Source: Galbibacter orientalis DSM 19592
GTDB lineage: Bacteria > Bacteroidota > Bacteroidia > Flavobacteriales > Flavobacteriaceae
Length of the DNA stretch: 64,000 nt
NCBI RefSeq assembly: GCF_000260115.1
Contig: NZ_JH651379.1
Coordinates: 1,616,501 to 1,680,500 of the forward strand
Reading direction: 5' to 3'
Shown: one piece after another, positions 55,219 through 63,264 of the stretch
How positions within the stretch are numbered: position 1 is the stretch's first letter
Layout of the letters: the number at the start of each line of letters is the position of its first letter
The notes under the pieces: model-generated
Database searches by the model: none
What the model was told of the DNA's origin: nothing
The model's input: only the letters and a program-made list of their open reading frames with translations
Position numbers and translations under genes: made by a program

Positions 55219-56496
55219 ATGGAAGTAGATAAAAAAAAGAGAATCGTAATTGTAGGAGGTGGTTTTGCAGGGATTGAACTCATTAATAAGCTAAAAAAAT
55301 CTGATGTTTATGAGGTAGTTTTAGTCGACTTAAATAATTATAATTTCTTTCCTCCTTTGCTTTATCAAGTAGCTTCTGGTTTTATGGAGCCATCTGCAAT
55401 TAGTTACCCATTTCGGAAAATATTGAGAGGGAAAGAAAATGTTAGATTCCGATTGGGAGCTTTGCAAAAAGTAGTTTCTGAAGAAAATAAAATAGTGCTT
55501 AGCAATGGGGAGTTGTTTTATGATATACTGATAATGGCAACGGGAACAGAAACCAATTTTTTTGGGAATGAGAATGTTAAAAAGCACTCATTACCAATGA
55601 AAACAATTGGGGATGCACTGGCTTTACGGAATTTACTTTTTACACGTTTAGAAAGAGCCACGCGTGTACAAGATCCATTGCACAGAAAAAAATTATTATC
55701 TTTTGTAATAGCTGGAGCTGGTCCTACAGGCGTTGAACTCTCTGGAATTTTGGCAGAGATGCGTAAACATATTATAACAAAAGATTATCCAGAACTGGTT
55801 AAAGAAGATTTAGGAGAAGTTTATTTATTAGATGGACTGGATGCAGTATTGGCTCCGATGTCTGAGAAATCCCAAAAGTATTCTCAAGAGAAATTGGAAG
55901 GTTTGGGAGTAAAAGTAAAGCTTAAAACACTTGTTACTGATTTTAAAGAGGATGTTGTTTACTTATCTGATGATACTACTATTGATTCTAAAAATTTAAT
56001 TTGGGCCGCAGGAGTATCGGCAAAAGTATTTGACGGTTTTAAGAAAGAAGACTATGGAAGAGGTCGCCGATTAAAAACAAATGAATTTAACCTTGTAGAT
56101 GGTTATACCAATATTTATGCTGTTGGAGATACAGCTATTTTGGCTGGAGATAAAAAATATCCCGACGGGCATCCTCAAGTAGCTCAAGTTGCAATACAAC
56201 AAGCGGAAAATTTAGGAGAAAACTTATTGAAAAATAAAGGAGATTGGAAGGCTTTTGAATATGCCGATAAAGGTTCAATGGCAATTATTGGACGTAATAA
56301 AGCGGTTACAGACGGTCCTAATGAAAGCTTCTTTTTGAAAGGATTTCCTGCATGGTTTATATGGATTTTTGTACATATCATGTCGCTTGTTAATTATAAA
56401 AATAGACTTCGTGCATTGTATGACTGGACAGGGTATTATTTCAAAAAAGATCAATCGTTTAGAATGATTATTAAACCTACAGATACAAAGAGTTAA
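55219..56496 (+). CDS. ndh: Type II NADH dehydrogenase
   Basis: 425 residues. Oxidises NADH and reduces quinone without pumping; peripheral on the inner membrane. FAD site IVIVGGGFAGIELINKL at the N-terminus, NADH site VIAGAGPTGVELSGILAEM, and the FAD-ribityl segment TNIYAVGDTA. The C-terminal amphipathic and hydrophobic stretch (GFPAWFIWIFVHIMSLVNYKNR) is the usual membrane contact. Its stop codon is the first three bases of repeat copy E. Confidence 0.93.
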   Translation: MEVDKKKRIVIVGGGFAGIELINKLKKSDVYEVVLVDLNNYNFFPPLLYQVASGFMEPSAISYPFRKILRGKENVRFRLGALQKVVSEENKIVLSNGELFYDILIMATGTETNFFGNENVKKHSLPMKTIGDALALRNLLFTRLERATRVQDPLHRKKLLSFVIAGAGPTGVELSGILAEMRKHIITKDYPELVKEDLGEVYLLDGLDAVLAPMSEKSQKYSQEKLEGLGVKVKLKTLVTDFKEDVVYLSDDTTIDSKNLIWAAGVSAKVFDGFKKEDYGRGRRLKTNEFNLVDGYTNIYAVGDTAILAGDKKYPDGHPQVAQVAIQQAENLGENLLKNKGDWKAFEYADKGSMAIIGRNKAVTDGPNESFFLKGFPAWFIWIFVHIMSLVNYKNRLRALYDWTGYYFKKDQSFRMIIKPTDTKS

Positions 56497-56618
56497 TCCC
56501 TTACAGGGGGCTAATTTCCCAACGCCTGCTTCTGAATTTATAGAAGGGTTTTGTGTCGAAATGAGTTAAAATCTGTTTCCTTTGACCACCTGGTGGGCTT
56601 GCTTCCTAGGTAGTTAAT
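56494..56618 (+). repeat. Structured ~125-bp element, copy E
   Basis: Starts TAATCCC, whose TAA is the stop codon of the NADH dehydrogenase gene. Hairpin 1 CCCTT/AGGGG; hairpin 3 ACCTGG with CCTAGGT, where GG/CC replaces the CG/CG of copy D, a change that keeps the pairing. Confidence 0.85.
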
Positions 56619-56659
56619 TTTAAATAAAAACAATCAAATTAATTAAACCAACCAAAAAC

Positions 56660-57124
56660 ATGAGAATAACATCATTGCTATTTATTATAGTAACAGCTTT
56701 ACTATATTCCTGTAACTCTAAAAAAGGTATAAAAAAAGAAGATAAGCTAGATTTAATAGGAACTTGGAAATTGGTTTCTGCTACAGTAATTCAGGAAAAG
56801 GATACTTCGGTAACCGATTTTACTACTGGACAAGAAATGATTAAAATTATAAACGAAACTCATTTTGCTTTTTTGCGTCACGACTTAAACCATGGTAAGG
56901 ACAGCACTGCTATATACGCAGCCGGAGGAGGTTCTTATACAGTAAACGGGAATATTTATACTGAAAACCTTGAATATTTTAATAATAGAGATTGGGAAGG
57001 ACACAGCTTTGATTTAGAATACCGAATAGAGGGAGATACACTTTATACAACTGCTATTGAAAAGATAGAAAAGTTAAATGTAAACCATCTAAATATTGAA
57101 AAATTTGTTCGAATTTCTAAATAA
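56660..57124 (+). CDS. Lipocalin-like lipoprotein
   Basis: 154 residues. Lipobox LYSC (residues 15-18) after a signal peptide. The mature part has the lipocalin-like opening LIGTWKLVSATV and alternating strands to LNIEKFVRISK. Probably an envelope ligand-binding protein; ligand unknown. It ends directly against the end of gldA on the other strand, with no base between them. Confidence 0.85.
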   Translation: MRITSLLFIIVTALLYSCNSKKGIKKEDKLDLIGTWKLVSATVIQEKDTSVTDFTTGQEMIKIINETHFAFLRHDLNHGKDSTAIYAAGGGSYTVNGNIYTENLEYFNNRDWEGHSFDLEYRIEGDTLYTTAIEKIEKLNVNHLNIEKFVRISK

Positions 57125-58021
57125 TTATTGATTAGTTAACTCTACAAATAAACTCTCTAGATTTTTATTTTTTTGATTTAGTTGTAGGGTTTTTAAACCG
57201 TTATCGTGTGCAAAATCAAAAACAGATGCGCGCATATCTTTATTGGTTTCAAAAGTAATTTCGTAAACAAAACCTATCTTGTTTTTAACGTGTTTTACAT
57301 TTGGTAATTTAAGAAGAAAAGCTTCTTCTACACGGTAATCAAATTCAACTTCAATAATTTGTTCTTTGGCTTCTCTAAGTTCCGTGAGTTTTTTATCAGC
57401 AACAATTGCTCCTTTATTAATAATTATAACACGGTCGCAAATTGCTTCCACTTCCTGCATAATATGTGTAGAAAGTAAAATAGTTTTCTCTCCACCAATA
57501 TCTTTAATCAATTTTCTAACTTCTAGCAATTGGTTAGGATCTAATCCTGTAGTAGGTTCATCTAAAATTAAAACCTCAGGATTACCAATTAGAGATGCGG
57601 CCAATCCAACGCGCTGCCTATATCCTTTTGATAAGGCACCAATTTTTTTATTAGCCTCTGGCAACAAACCGCATTGGGAAATTACAGTTGCAATAGTGTC
57701 TTTAGAAACCTTATATAGGCTTGCTGTGTAGCTTAGGTATTCTCTTACATACATATCTAAATGTAGCGGATTATGTTCTGGGAGATAGCCAACACTTTTT
57801 TGAACTCCTATTTTATGTGTTTTAATATCGTAATTATTTACTTTAGCATCTCCTTCTGTTGGAGTAAGGTAGGTGGTTAAAATCTTCATCATAGTAGATT
57901 TTCCAGCACCATTTGGGCCTAAAAAACCAACTATTTCTCCTTTTTTAATGCTGAAAGAAACATTTTTTAGAGCTTCTTGAGCTCCATATTTTTTTGTGAT
58001 ATTTAAAACTTCTATAGACAT
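57125..58021 (-). CDS. gldA: Gliding-motility ABC transporter ATP-binding protein GldA
   Basis: 298 residues. ATPase of the GldAFG transporter, which in Flavobacterium is tied to gliding. Walker A GPNGAGKST near 35-43, signature LSKGYRQRVGLA, Walker B VLILDEPTTGLDP, and a C-terminal extension of GldA type (VFDFAHDNGLKTLQLNQKNKNLESLFVELT). gldF and gldG are not adjacent, as is common. A generic ABC exporter ATPase remains possible. Confidence 0.9.
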   Translation of the reverse strand: MSIEVLNITKKYGAQEALKNVSFSIKKGEIVGFLGPNGAGKSTMMKILTTYLTPTEGDAKVNNYDIKTHKIGVQKSVGYLPEHNPLHLDMYVREYLSYTASLYKVSKDTIATVISQCGLLPEANKKIGALSKGYRQRVGLAASLIGNPEVLILDEPTTGLDPNQLLEVRKLIKDIGGEKTILLSTHIMQEVEAICDRVIIINKGAIVADKKLTELREAKEQIIEVEFDYRVEEAFLLKLPNVKHVKNKIGFVYEITFETNKDMRASVFDFAHDNGLKTLQLNQKNKNLESLFVELTNQ

Positions 58022-58124
58022 ATTTCAAATGTAGTAGTAAAGTTTGAAAGTAGAAAGGGTAATTTTTGAAAGCTTTTTTAATCTTTCATAAGGTTTAATA
58101 CCTGCGCTACTTGTAATAAAGAAA

Positions 58125-59312
58125 TTACTTTATTCGTAATAATTCTTTTGCTAGAGCTATCATTTTTGGATTACCAGTATGTTTATTAGGCTCGTCCGAC
58201 AATTTTACTGTTGGCAACCACTCTTGGTCGCTCGTCAACACATCTGTAAGCTTAATTACAATATTCATTGGTTTTAGACCTACATCGTTAGTTAAATTCG
58301 TACCTATTCCGAAGGAAAGTCCTATTTTTCCTTTGCAAGCTTTTGTAATAGATTCGACTTTTCTAGGGTTTAATCCGTCAGAAAAAATAATGTATTTGTA
58401 GAGTGGATTTATTCCATGACTTTTATAATGTGCAATAGTTTTTTCGGCAAACTCAATTGGATCGCCGCTATCATGTCTAACGCCATCAAACAGTTTAGCA
58501 AACTTGGTGTCGAATTGCTTAAAGAAAACCTCTGTAGTGTATGTATCAGAAAGCGCCACTCCTAAGTCGCCTCGGTAAACATCTACCCAATGTTCTAGAG
58601 ACATGGCGTTTGCCATTTTAAAACCATACTCCGCCGCATGGAACATAAACCACTCATGGGCGTGTGTTCCAATTGGTTTTACATTATATAGCATTGCCAT
58701 ATGCACATTACTAGAACCAATAAAGCTTTTTCCTTTGTAGGAAGAAAGTGTGTGTACCACCTCTCGGTGTGTTCTGTAGGAATGCCTTCTGCGAGTTCCA
58801 AATTCAGCAAAAGTTACTCCTAATTCATTATAGAGTTTTATTTTATCAAGTGTATTAGAAACTACCTTTTCTTTTTTCCAACCTTCTTGATGGGTCAGTT
58901 CATAAAACAATTCGCTAATCATTGCTAAAAGCGGTACTTCCCACAAAATGGTTCGATACCAATATCCAGAAACATACACTTCTAAGTCTTCCCCTGTTTG
59001 TCTAATTGATACTTCGGATGGGTCGTATCTGTATCCTTCTAAAAAATCTACATAAGCAGGGTTTAAGTATTGACAATTTTCACGTAAAAACTTTTTCTCG
59101 TCTTTCGTAAGTTGTAATAATGCCATATTATCTACAGCGGTTCGAAGCGCTTTATCAAATCCTGTAGGGAATTTATGTGCACCTCTATTTATAAACTTAT
59201 ACTTGGCCTGTGTATTTGGAAATAGTTTTACAACGGCACATTGCATTGTAAATTTATAGAAGTCGTTATCTAAAATAGAGTTGAAAACAGTATGGTTATG
59301 CTCTTTTAACAT
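58125..59312 (-). CDS. pncB: Nicotinate phosphoribosyltransferase
   Basis: 395 residues. Converts nicotinate and PRPP to nicotinate mononucleotide for NAD salvage. Signature blocks: NDFYKFTMQCAV at the N-terminus, FGTRRRHSYRTHREVV, GTHAHEWFMFHAAEYGF, and GVRHDSGDPIEFAEK. Length is normal. Monocistronic on the minus strand, with repeat copy F 37 bases upstream of its start. Confidence 0.96.
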   Translation of the reverse strand: MLKEHNHTVFNSILDNDFYKFTMQCAVVKLFPNTQAKYKFINRGAHKFPTGFDKALRTAVDNMALLQLTKDEKKFLRENCQYLNPAYVDFLEGYRYDPSEVSIRQTGEDLEVYVSGYWYRTILWEVPLLAMISELFYELTHQEGWKKEKVVSNTLDKIKLYNELGVTFAEFGTRRRHSYRTHREVVHTLSSYKGKSFIGSSNVHMAMLYNVKPIGTHAHEWFMFHAAEYGFKMANAMSLEHWVDVYRGDLGVALSDTYTTEVFFKQFDTKFAKLFDGVRHDSGDPIEFAEKTIAHYKSHGINPLYKYIIFSDGLNPRKVESITKACKGKIGLSFGIGTNLTNDVGLKPMNIVIKLTDVLTSDQEWLPTVKLSDEPNKHTGNPKMIALAKELLRIK

Positions 59313-59348
59313 ATGCTTTATTAATGCTGAAAGTTATTATATATTTTT

Positions 59349-59474
59349 TAGTCCTCATTGAGGGTCTAATTCCCCAGAACCTGTCCTGAGTTTACCGAAG
59401 GGCTCTGCGTCGAAATGAGATAAATTTGTTTCCTTTGAATACCTTGTGGGCTTGCCCTGAGGTAGTTGATTAAA
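59349..59474 (+). repeat. Structured ~125-bp element, copy F
   Basis: CCTCATTGAGG hairpin, the full central CCTGAGTTTACCGAAGG block and the last hairpin with wobble pairs (TACCTTG with CTGAGGTA), ending GTTGATTAA. Same orientation as all other copies, but here it lies upstream of, and opposite to, pncB. Confidence 0.88.
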
Positions 59475-59522
59475 CTTATTTTACCCGAGTTCTATACCAA
59501 AAATACTACATTAAAATATTGT

Positions 59523-59733
59523 TGTCCGATAAAAGTTAACGGAATTTATTGAACTCCACTTATATCAAGGTTCAAATAGGGTTTTCAAAATAGCCCCCTT
59601 GTTATTAATAAAAATAAATAAAAAGAGGATTTTTGAAATGTTATTTCTTTAAACTATTTATTTTTAGGCATTTAAGATTTAGTCTTTGTTCTTTTTTCTT
59701 ATAGCGAAGCGGTCTTGTATTTTTACTCGGACA
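59523..59733. mobile_element. Possible MITE-like element or insertion-sequence remnant
   Basis: Bounded by an imperfect inverted repeat: TGTCCGATAAAA (59523-59534) and TTTTACTCGGACA (59721-59733), one base insertion. About 211 bp, no open frame. The right end belongs to the family also found at 55021-55076, so the shared block may be a terminal sequence of a mobile element. Confidence 0.4.
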
Positions 59734-59739
59734 TTAATG
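59677..59739 (-). repeat. Second dispersed repeat family, copy 2
   Basis: Read on the minus strand: CATTAATGTCCGAGTAAAAA, TACAAGACCG, TATAAGA and AAAGACTAAAT, matching 55021-55076 except in the short segment after GACCG and an insertion of about 7 bases. Confidence 0.75.
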
Positions 59740-60048
59740 ACATTAAAAGATAAAAGCACTATTTTTCCTTAAACACAAAAACCTAAGAAGAGTATAATGT
59801 GGAGAATTATATTTAAGCTATCGTTCTAAACATTTTTTAATTTACATGGTTGTTCCCTTACATTCAATTTTTTAGGACAGAATAGATTTGTAGCCAAAAA
59901 CTGAATGGAGGATTATCAATAAAACGTGATTTTTGAAATTAAATATTGAAAAAAAGTTAAGAAATTATATTTTTTTCAAAAAAAATTAAATGAGAGGTTC
60001 TATATTTCAAATTAATAATTACATTAGCAACGTAAACGAAAAAAACAC

Positions 60049-60126
60049 ATGTTAACAAACGCTTATATCTGGAACTTTTATTTTTTCTTCTTTTATTTCT
60101 TTAATAAAGGAACGGGACAGTTATAG
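60049..60126 (+). CDS. Phe/Tyr-rich leader peptide of the pheA operon
   Basis: 25 codons, ATG to TAG. The peptide reads MLTNAYIWNFYFFFFYFFNK and then GTGQL: seven Phe, three Tyr and one Trp, with nine aromatic residues in a row (FYFFFFYFF). It is followed by a competing-hairpin terminator before pheA. This is the layout of a ribosome-stalling attenuator that senses charged tRNA-Phe and tRNA-Tyr. A weak -7 box (TACATTAG, 60020-60027) precedes it. Too short to be found by length-filtered gene calling. Confidence 0.88.
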   Translation: MLTNAYIWNFYFFFFYFFNKGTGQL

Positions 60127-60182
60127 GTTATTGTTAAAGTAAATTATATAGAGTCCCGGAATTATTTTCGGGACTTTTTTTT
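60113..60182 (+). terminator. Attenuator: antiterminator and terminator hairpins before pheA
   Basis: Terminator: AGTCCCG (60152-60158) with CGGGACT (60169-60175), extended by GAA/TTT pairs, then about eight T. Antiterminator: CGGGAC (60113-60118), at the end of the leader-peptide frame, can pair with the same GTCCCG (60153-60158). Ribosome stalling on the aromatic codons (60064-60102) would leave 60113-60118 free and block the terminator. Confidence 0.88.
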
Positions 60183-60195
60183 ATGCAAAATTTGA

Positions 60196-61023
60196 ATGAA
60201 TAATAAAGTTGCAATACAAGGAATATTAGGTTCTTTTCACCACCAAGTGGCACAGGAATATTTTGGAAAAGAGGTAATTGTAGACGAATGTTTGTCTTTT
60301 GATGCTTTGGTGGATAGCTTGCTGAACAAGCATACAAATGTGGCGGTTATGGCTATTGAAAACTCAATAGCAGGTTCTATTATACCAAATTATGCGTTGA
60401 TAGATGCTAATAATTTGCACATAATTGGAGAACACTATATTAATGTTCATCATAATTTATTGGCGCTAAAAGGGCAATCTATTGAAGATATAAAAGAGGT
60501 GTATTCACACCCAATGGCATTGCTTCAATGTAAAGTGTTTTTTAAGCAATATCCACATATTAAATTGATTGAAGATGCCGATACCGCAGAGGTTGCTAGG
60601 CGGATTCATCAAGGACAAATAAAAGGAATTGGAGCCATTGCAAGTAAGACTGCAGCGTCCATTTTTGAATTAGAGATGTTAGCTGAGGATATTCAAACGA
60701 TAAAAAATAACGAAACACGTTTTGTTATTGTAAAAACAAAAAACTCTGTTATTCCTAAGGAAGAAATTAATAAGGCTTCTCTAATGTTTGAATTGGGAAC
60801 AAAGCGAGGGAGTTTAGCAACGGTTTTAAATGTAATGAGCGATTGTAAGCTCAATCTTACTAAAATTCAGTCGTTGCCAAAAATAGAAACTCCATGGAGG
60901 TATTCCTTCTTTGTGGATTTAACTTTTGAACAATATGATGATTTTGAAAAAGCAAAATCGTTACTAGCCATTATGGCATCTCATTTTAAGGTGCATGGCG
61001 AATATAAAAATGCAAAAAAATGA
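60196..61023 (+). CDS. pheA: Prephenate dehydratase
   Basis: 275 residues. Converts prephenate to phenylpyruvate. Substrate-site segments: AIENSIAGSIIPNYALI, SHPMALLQCKVFF and NNETRFVIV (the TRF motif). A C-terminal ACT domain follows (GSLATVLNVMSDCKLNLTKIQSLP); the Phe-binding motifs are altered (GSLA and KIQSLP instead of GALA and ESRP). No chorismate mutase is fused, which fits a mutase on the DAHP synthase gene downstream. It follows the attenuator by 14 bases and overlaps the next gene by 4. Confidence 0.95.
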   Translation: MNNKVAIQGILGSFHHQVAQEYFGKEVIVDECLSFDALVDSLLNKHTNVAVMAIENSIAGSIIPNYALIDANNLHIIGEHYINVHHNLLALKGQSIEDIKEVYSHPMALLQCKVFFKQYPHIKLIEDADTAEVARRIHQGQIKGIGAIASKTAASIFELEMLAEDIQTIKNNETRFVIVKTKNSVIPKEEINKASLMFELGTKRGSLATVLNVMSDCKLNLTKIQSLPKIETPWRYSFFVDLTFEQYDDFEKAKSLLAIMASHFKVHGEYKNAKK

Positions 61024-62165
61024 TACAAGTAGCCAAGCGTTTACATAGTGTTGAAGAATATTATTTCTCAAAAAAATTAAGAGAAGTACGGGGTTTAATT
61101 GCTGAAGGGAAACCTATTATTAATATGGGAATAGGGAGTCCAGATATGGCGCCCTCTGAGGAGGTTTTGCAGGCGTTAGTTTCTTCACTTCGTGAAGATA
61201 AAGCGCATCAATATCAAAGTTATCAGGGGTTGCCAGAGTTAAGAACGGCTGCAGCTAATTTTTATCAAGAGCATTTTAATGTTGCTATAGATAGTGAAAA
61301 AGAGATTTTACCTTTAATGGGCTCTAAAGAAGGGATTATGCACATTAGTATGGCTTTTTTAAATGAAGGCGATGAGGTTTTAATTCCAAATCCTGGATAC
61401 CCAACATATACTTCGGTTACAAAATTGGTAGGGGCTAATCCTAAGTATTACAATTTGACTGAAAAGGGGAATTGGTTGCCAAATATAGAGGAGTTGGAAG
61501 CTACCGATCTTTCTAAAGTAAAAATGATGTGGCTTAGTTACCCGCATATGCCAACAGGAGCAAACGCTTCAAAACAGATTTTTAAAGATTTGGTGGCTTT
61601 TGCAAAGCGTAATAATATATTATTGGTAAACGACAATCCATATAGCTTTGTATTGAATGACAACAGATTGAGTATTCTAGAAATTGAAGGAGCAAAGGAG
61701 GTAGCTTTAGAACTTAATTCGTTGAGTAAAACTTTTAATATGGCAGGCTGGAGAGTAGGCTTTGTTTTAGGAAGTGCTCAACATTTGGATGCTGTTTTAA
61801 AAGTGAAAAGTAATATGGATAGCGGGATGTTTTATGGCTTGCAAAAAGGAGCTGTTAAGGCTTTAGAGTCTTCAATGGACTGGTATGCCGAATTAAATAA
61901 GGTTTACAAAAGACGTAGAGATTTAATTTTTCAATTAGCTGAGACTTTAAATTGTACGTATGATAAAAATGCTTCGGGGATGTTTGTATGGTCTAAATTG
62001 CCTGAAGGAGTAACTTCCGCAGAAAAATTTATTGATGATATATTGTATGATAAAAGCATATTTATAACTCCAGGAACCATTTTTGGGAGTAATGGAGAAG
62101 GATATATCCGGTTTTCACTTTGTGTAAAAGAAGACAAAATAAAGGAAGCAATAGATAGATTTTAG
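61020..62165 (+). CDS. PLP-dependent aminotransferase (class I/II), probably aromatic
   Basis: 381 residues, fold type I. The Schiff-base Lys is in ELNSLSKTFNMAGWRVGF, the cofactor Asp near VNDNPYSFVLND, and a C-terminal RFSLCVKEDKI carries the carboxylate-binding Arg. Overlaps pheA by ATGA, so it is coupled; it should transaminate phenylpyruvate and 4-hydroxyphenylpyruvate to Phe and Tyr. Specificity is inferred from the operon. Confidence 0.9.
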   Translation: MIQVAKRLHSVEEYYFSKKLREVRGLIAEGKPIINMGIGSPDMAPSEEVLQALVSSLREDKAHQYQSYQGLPELRTAAANFYQEHFNVAIDSEKEILPLMGSKEGIMHISMAFLNEGDEVLIPNPGYPTYTSVTKLVGANPKYYNLTEKGNWLPNIEELEATDLSKVKMMWLSYPHMPTGANASKQIFKDLVAFAKRNNILLVNDNPYSFVLNDNRLSILEIEGAKEVALELNSLSKTFNMAGWRVGFVLGSAQHLDAVLKVKSNMDSGMFYGLQKGAVKALESSMDWYAELNKVYKRRRDLIFQLAETLNCTYDKNASGMFVWSKLPEGVTSAEKFIDDILYDKSIFITPGTIFGSNGEGYIRFSLCVKEDKIKEAIDRF

Positions 62166-62345
62166 AGGAGGGGGAAAGAAGGTCAAAAAGATAGAGTAGA
62201 GGGAATAGAAAATAGAAAATAGAGAAGAGAGGATAGAGAAGAGAGAAGAGTGTACAGAGAGAGTAGATTGAAGAGTAATGAAAATAGAGAAGATAGAAGA
62301 TAGAAGAGAGTAAAGAGAAATGGAAAAAGAGAAAAAATGATGGAT
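62166..62345 (+). repeat. Purine-only-like low-complexity tract inside the aromatic operon
   Basis: About 180 bases made almost entirely of A and G with scattered T (GAGAAGAGAGGATAGAGAAG and similar), with loose AGAAGAT/AGAGAGA units. It separates the aminotransferase gene from tyrA. No hairpin or T tract that could stop transcription is seen in it. Confidence 0.75.
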
Positions 62346-62392
62346 TTGTTAATTCTAAATTGTGTGTCAGAACTTGTAAATAAAAATTCAAA

Positions 62393-63253
62393 ATGAATGT
62401 ATTTATAATAGGGTTAGGGCTCATAGGAGGGTCGATGGCAATCGACATGAAAGCTGCCAATAACGATATTAAAATTATTGGGTTTGATGCAGACCAAAAC
62501 CATATGGAAGAAGCCTTAGCGCTTGGTTTTATAGATGAGAAGGGAGTTTTTGAAGATGTAAAGAATGCTGATGTAGTTATAATTTCTATTCCTGTAAATG
62601 TGTCTATAGATGTAACTCCTAAGGTGTTGGACATCGTAAAAGACGATACTTTGGTTTTTGATGTTGGTTCCACAAAAGTTAATATTTGTAGTGTTATAGA
62701 AAATCATCCAAAGCGAAGAAATTTTTTAGCAACACATCCAATTGCTGGGACAGAATTTTCTGGACCTAAAGCAGCAATTAAAGGATTGTATAAAGACAAA
62801 ACAAATATTATTTGTGAGGTTGAAAAAACGGCTTTTAAGTTGCAAGAGCGTGCATTTACAATTTTTAACGATTTAGGAATGCGAATTAGGTATATGGAAC
62901 CAAAAGCACATGATAGGCACATTGCATATGTATCGCATTTATCGCACATAAGTTCATTTATGTTAGGGAAAACGGTAATTGAAAAAGAAAAAAATGAACG
63001 AGATATTTTCGATATGGCAGGCAGTGGATTTGAGAGTACAGTACGTTTAGCCAAGAGTTCGCCCGCAATGTGGAGTCCTATTTTTGAGCATAATAAAGAA
63101 AATGTAATAGAAACATTAGACGAATATATTACCAATCTTCTGAGATTTAAGCAATTGATGGAAGAAGATGATTTTGAAGCTATTTATAAAGAAATGGCAG
63201 AAACAAATAGAATAAAAGAAATATTAAAAGGAATTTCAATCAAAACTTCATAA
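62393..63253 (+). CDS. tyrA: Prephenate dehydrogenase
   Basis: 286 residues. Oxidises prephenate to 4-hydroxyphenylpyruvate with NAD+. NAD site FIIGLGLIGGSMAIDMK, prephenate-site segments ATHPIAGTEFSGP and AHDRHIAYVSHLSHISSF (catalytic His). No ACT or mutase domain. Lies 227 bases after the aminotransferase gene, across the purine tract, and 11 bases before the DAHP synthase gene. Confidence 0.96.
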   Translation: MNVFIIGLGLIGGSMAIDMKAANNDIKIIGFDADQNHMEEALALGFIDEKGVFEDVKNADVVIISIPVNVSIDVTPKVLDIVKDDTLVFDVGSTKVNICSVIENHPKRRNFLATHPIAGTEFSGPKAAIKGLYKDKTNIICEVEKTAFKLQERAFTIFNDLGMRIRYMEPKAHDRHIAYVSHLSHISSFMLGKTVIEKEKNERDIFDMAGSGFESTVRLAKSSPAMWSPIFEHNKENVIETLDEYITNLLRFKQLMEEDDFEAIYKEMAETNRIKEILKGISIKTS

Positions 63254-63264
63254 GTAAAATTAAA

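Larger units (their letters stand above)
59313..60048. other. 736-base non-coding region before the aromatic operon
   Basis: Holds repeat copy F (59349-59474), a possible small inverted-repeat element (59523-59733) whose right end is the second repeat family, and a weak TACATTAG promoter box at 60020-60027 for the pheA leader. The middle has no open frame of note. Confidence 0.6.

Noticed and set aside
60134-60337. A 67-codon minus-strand frame over the pheA attenuator
   Set aside because: It reads through the terminator hairpin and the conserved start of pheA and has no protein features.
62062-62673. A 203-codon minus-strand frame across the purine tract and tyrA
   Set aside because: Its middle is Ser/Leu/Phe/Tyr low-complexity from the purine-rich DNA and its ends lie opposite two conserved genes.
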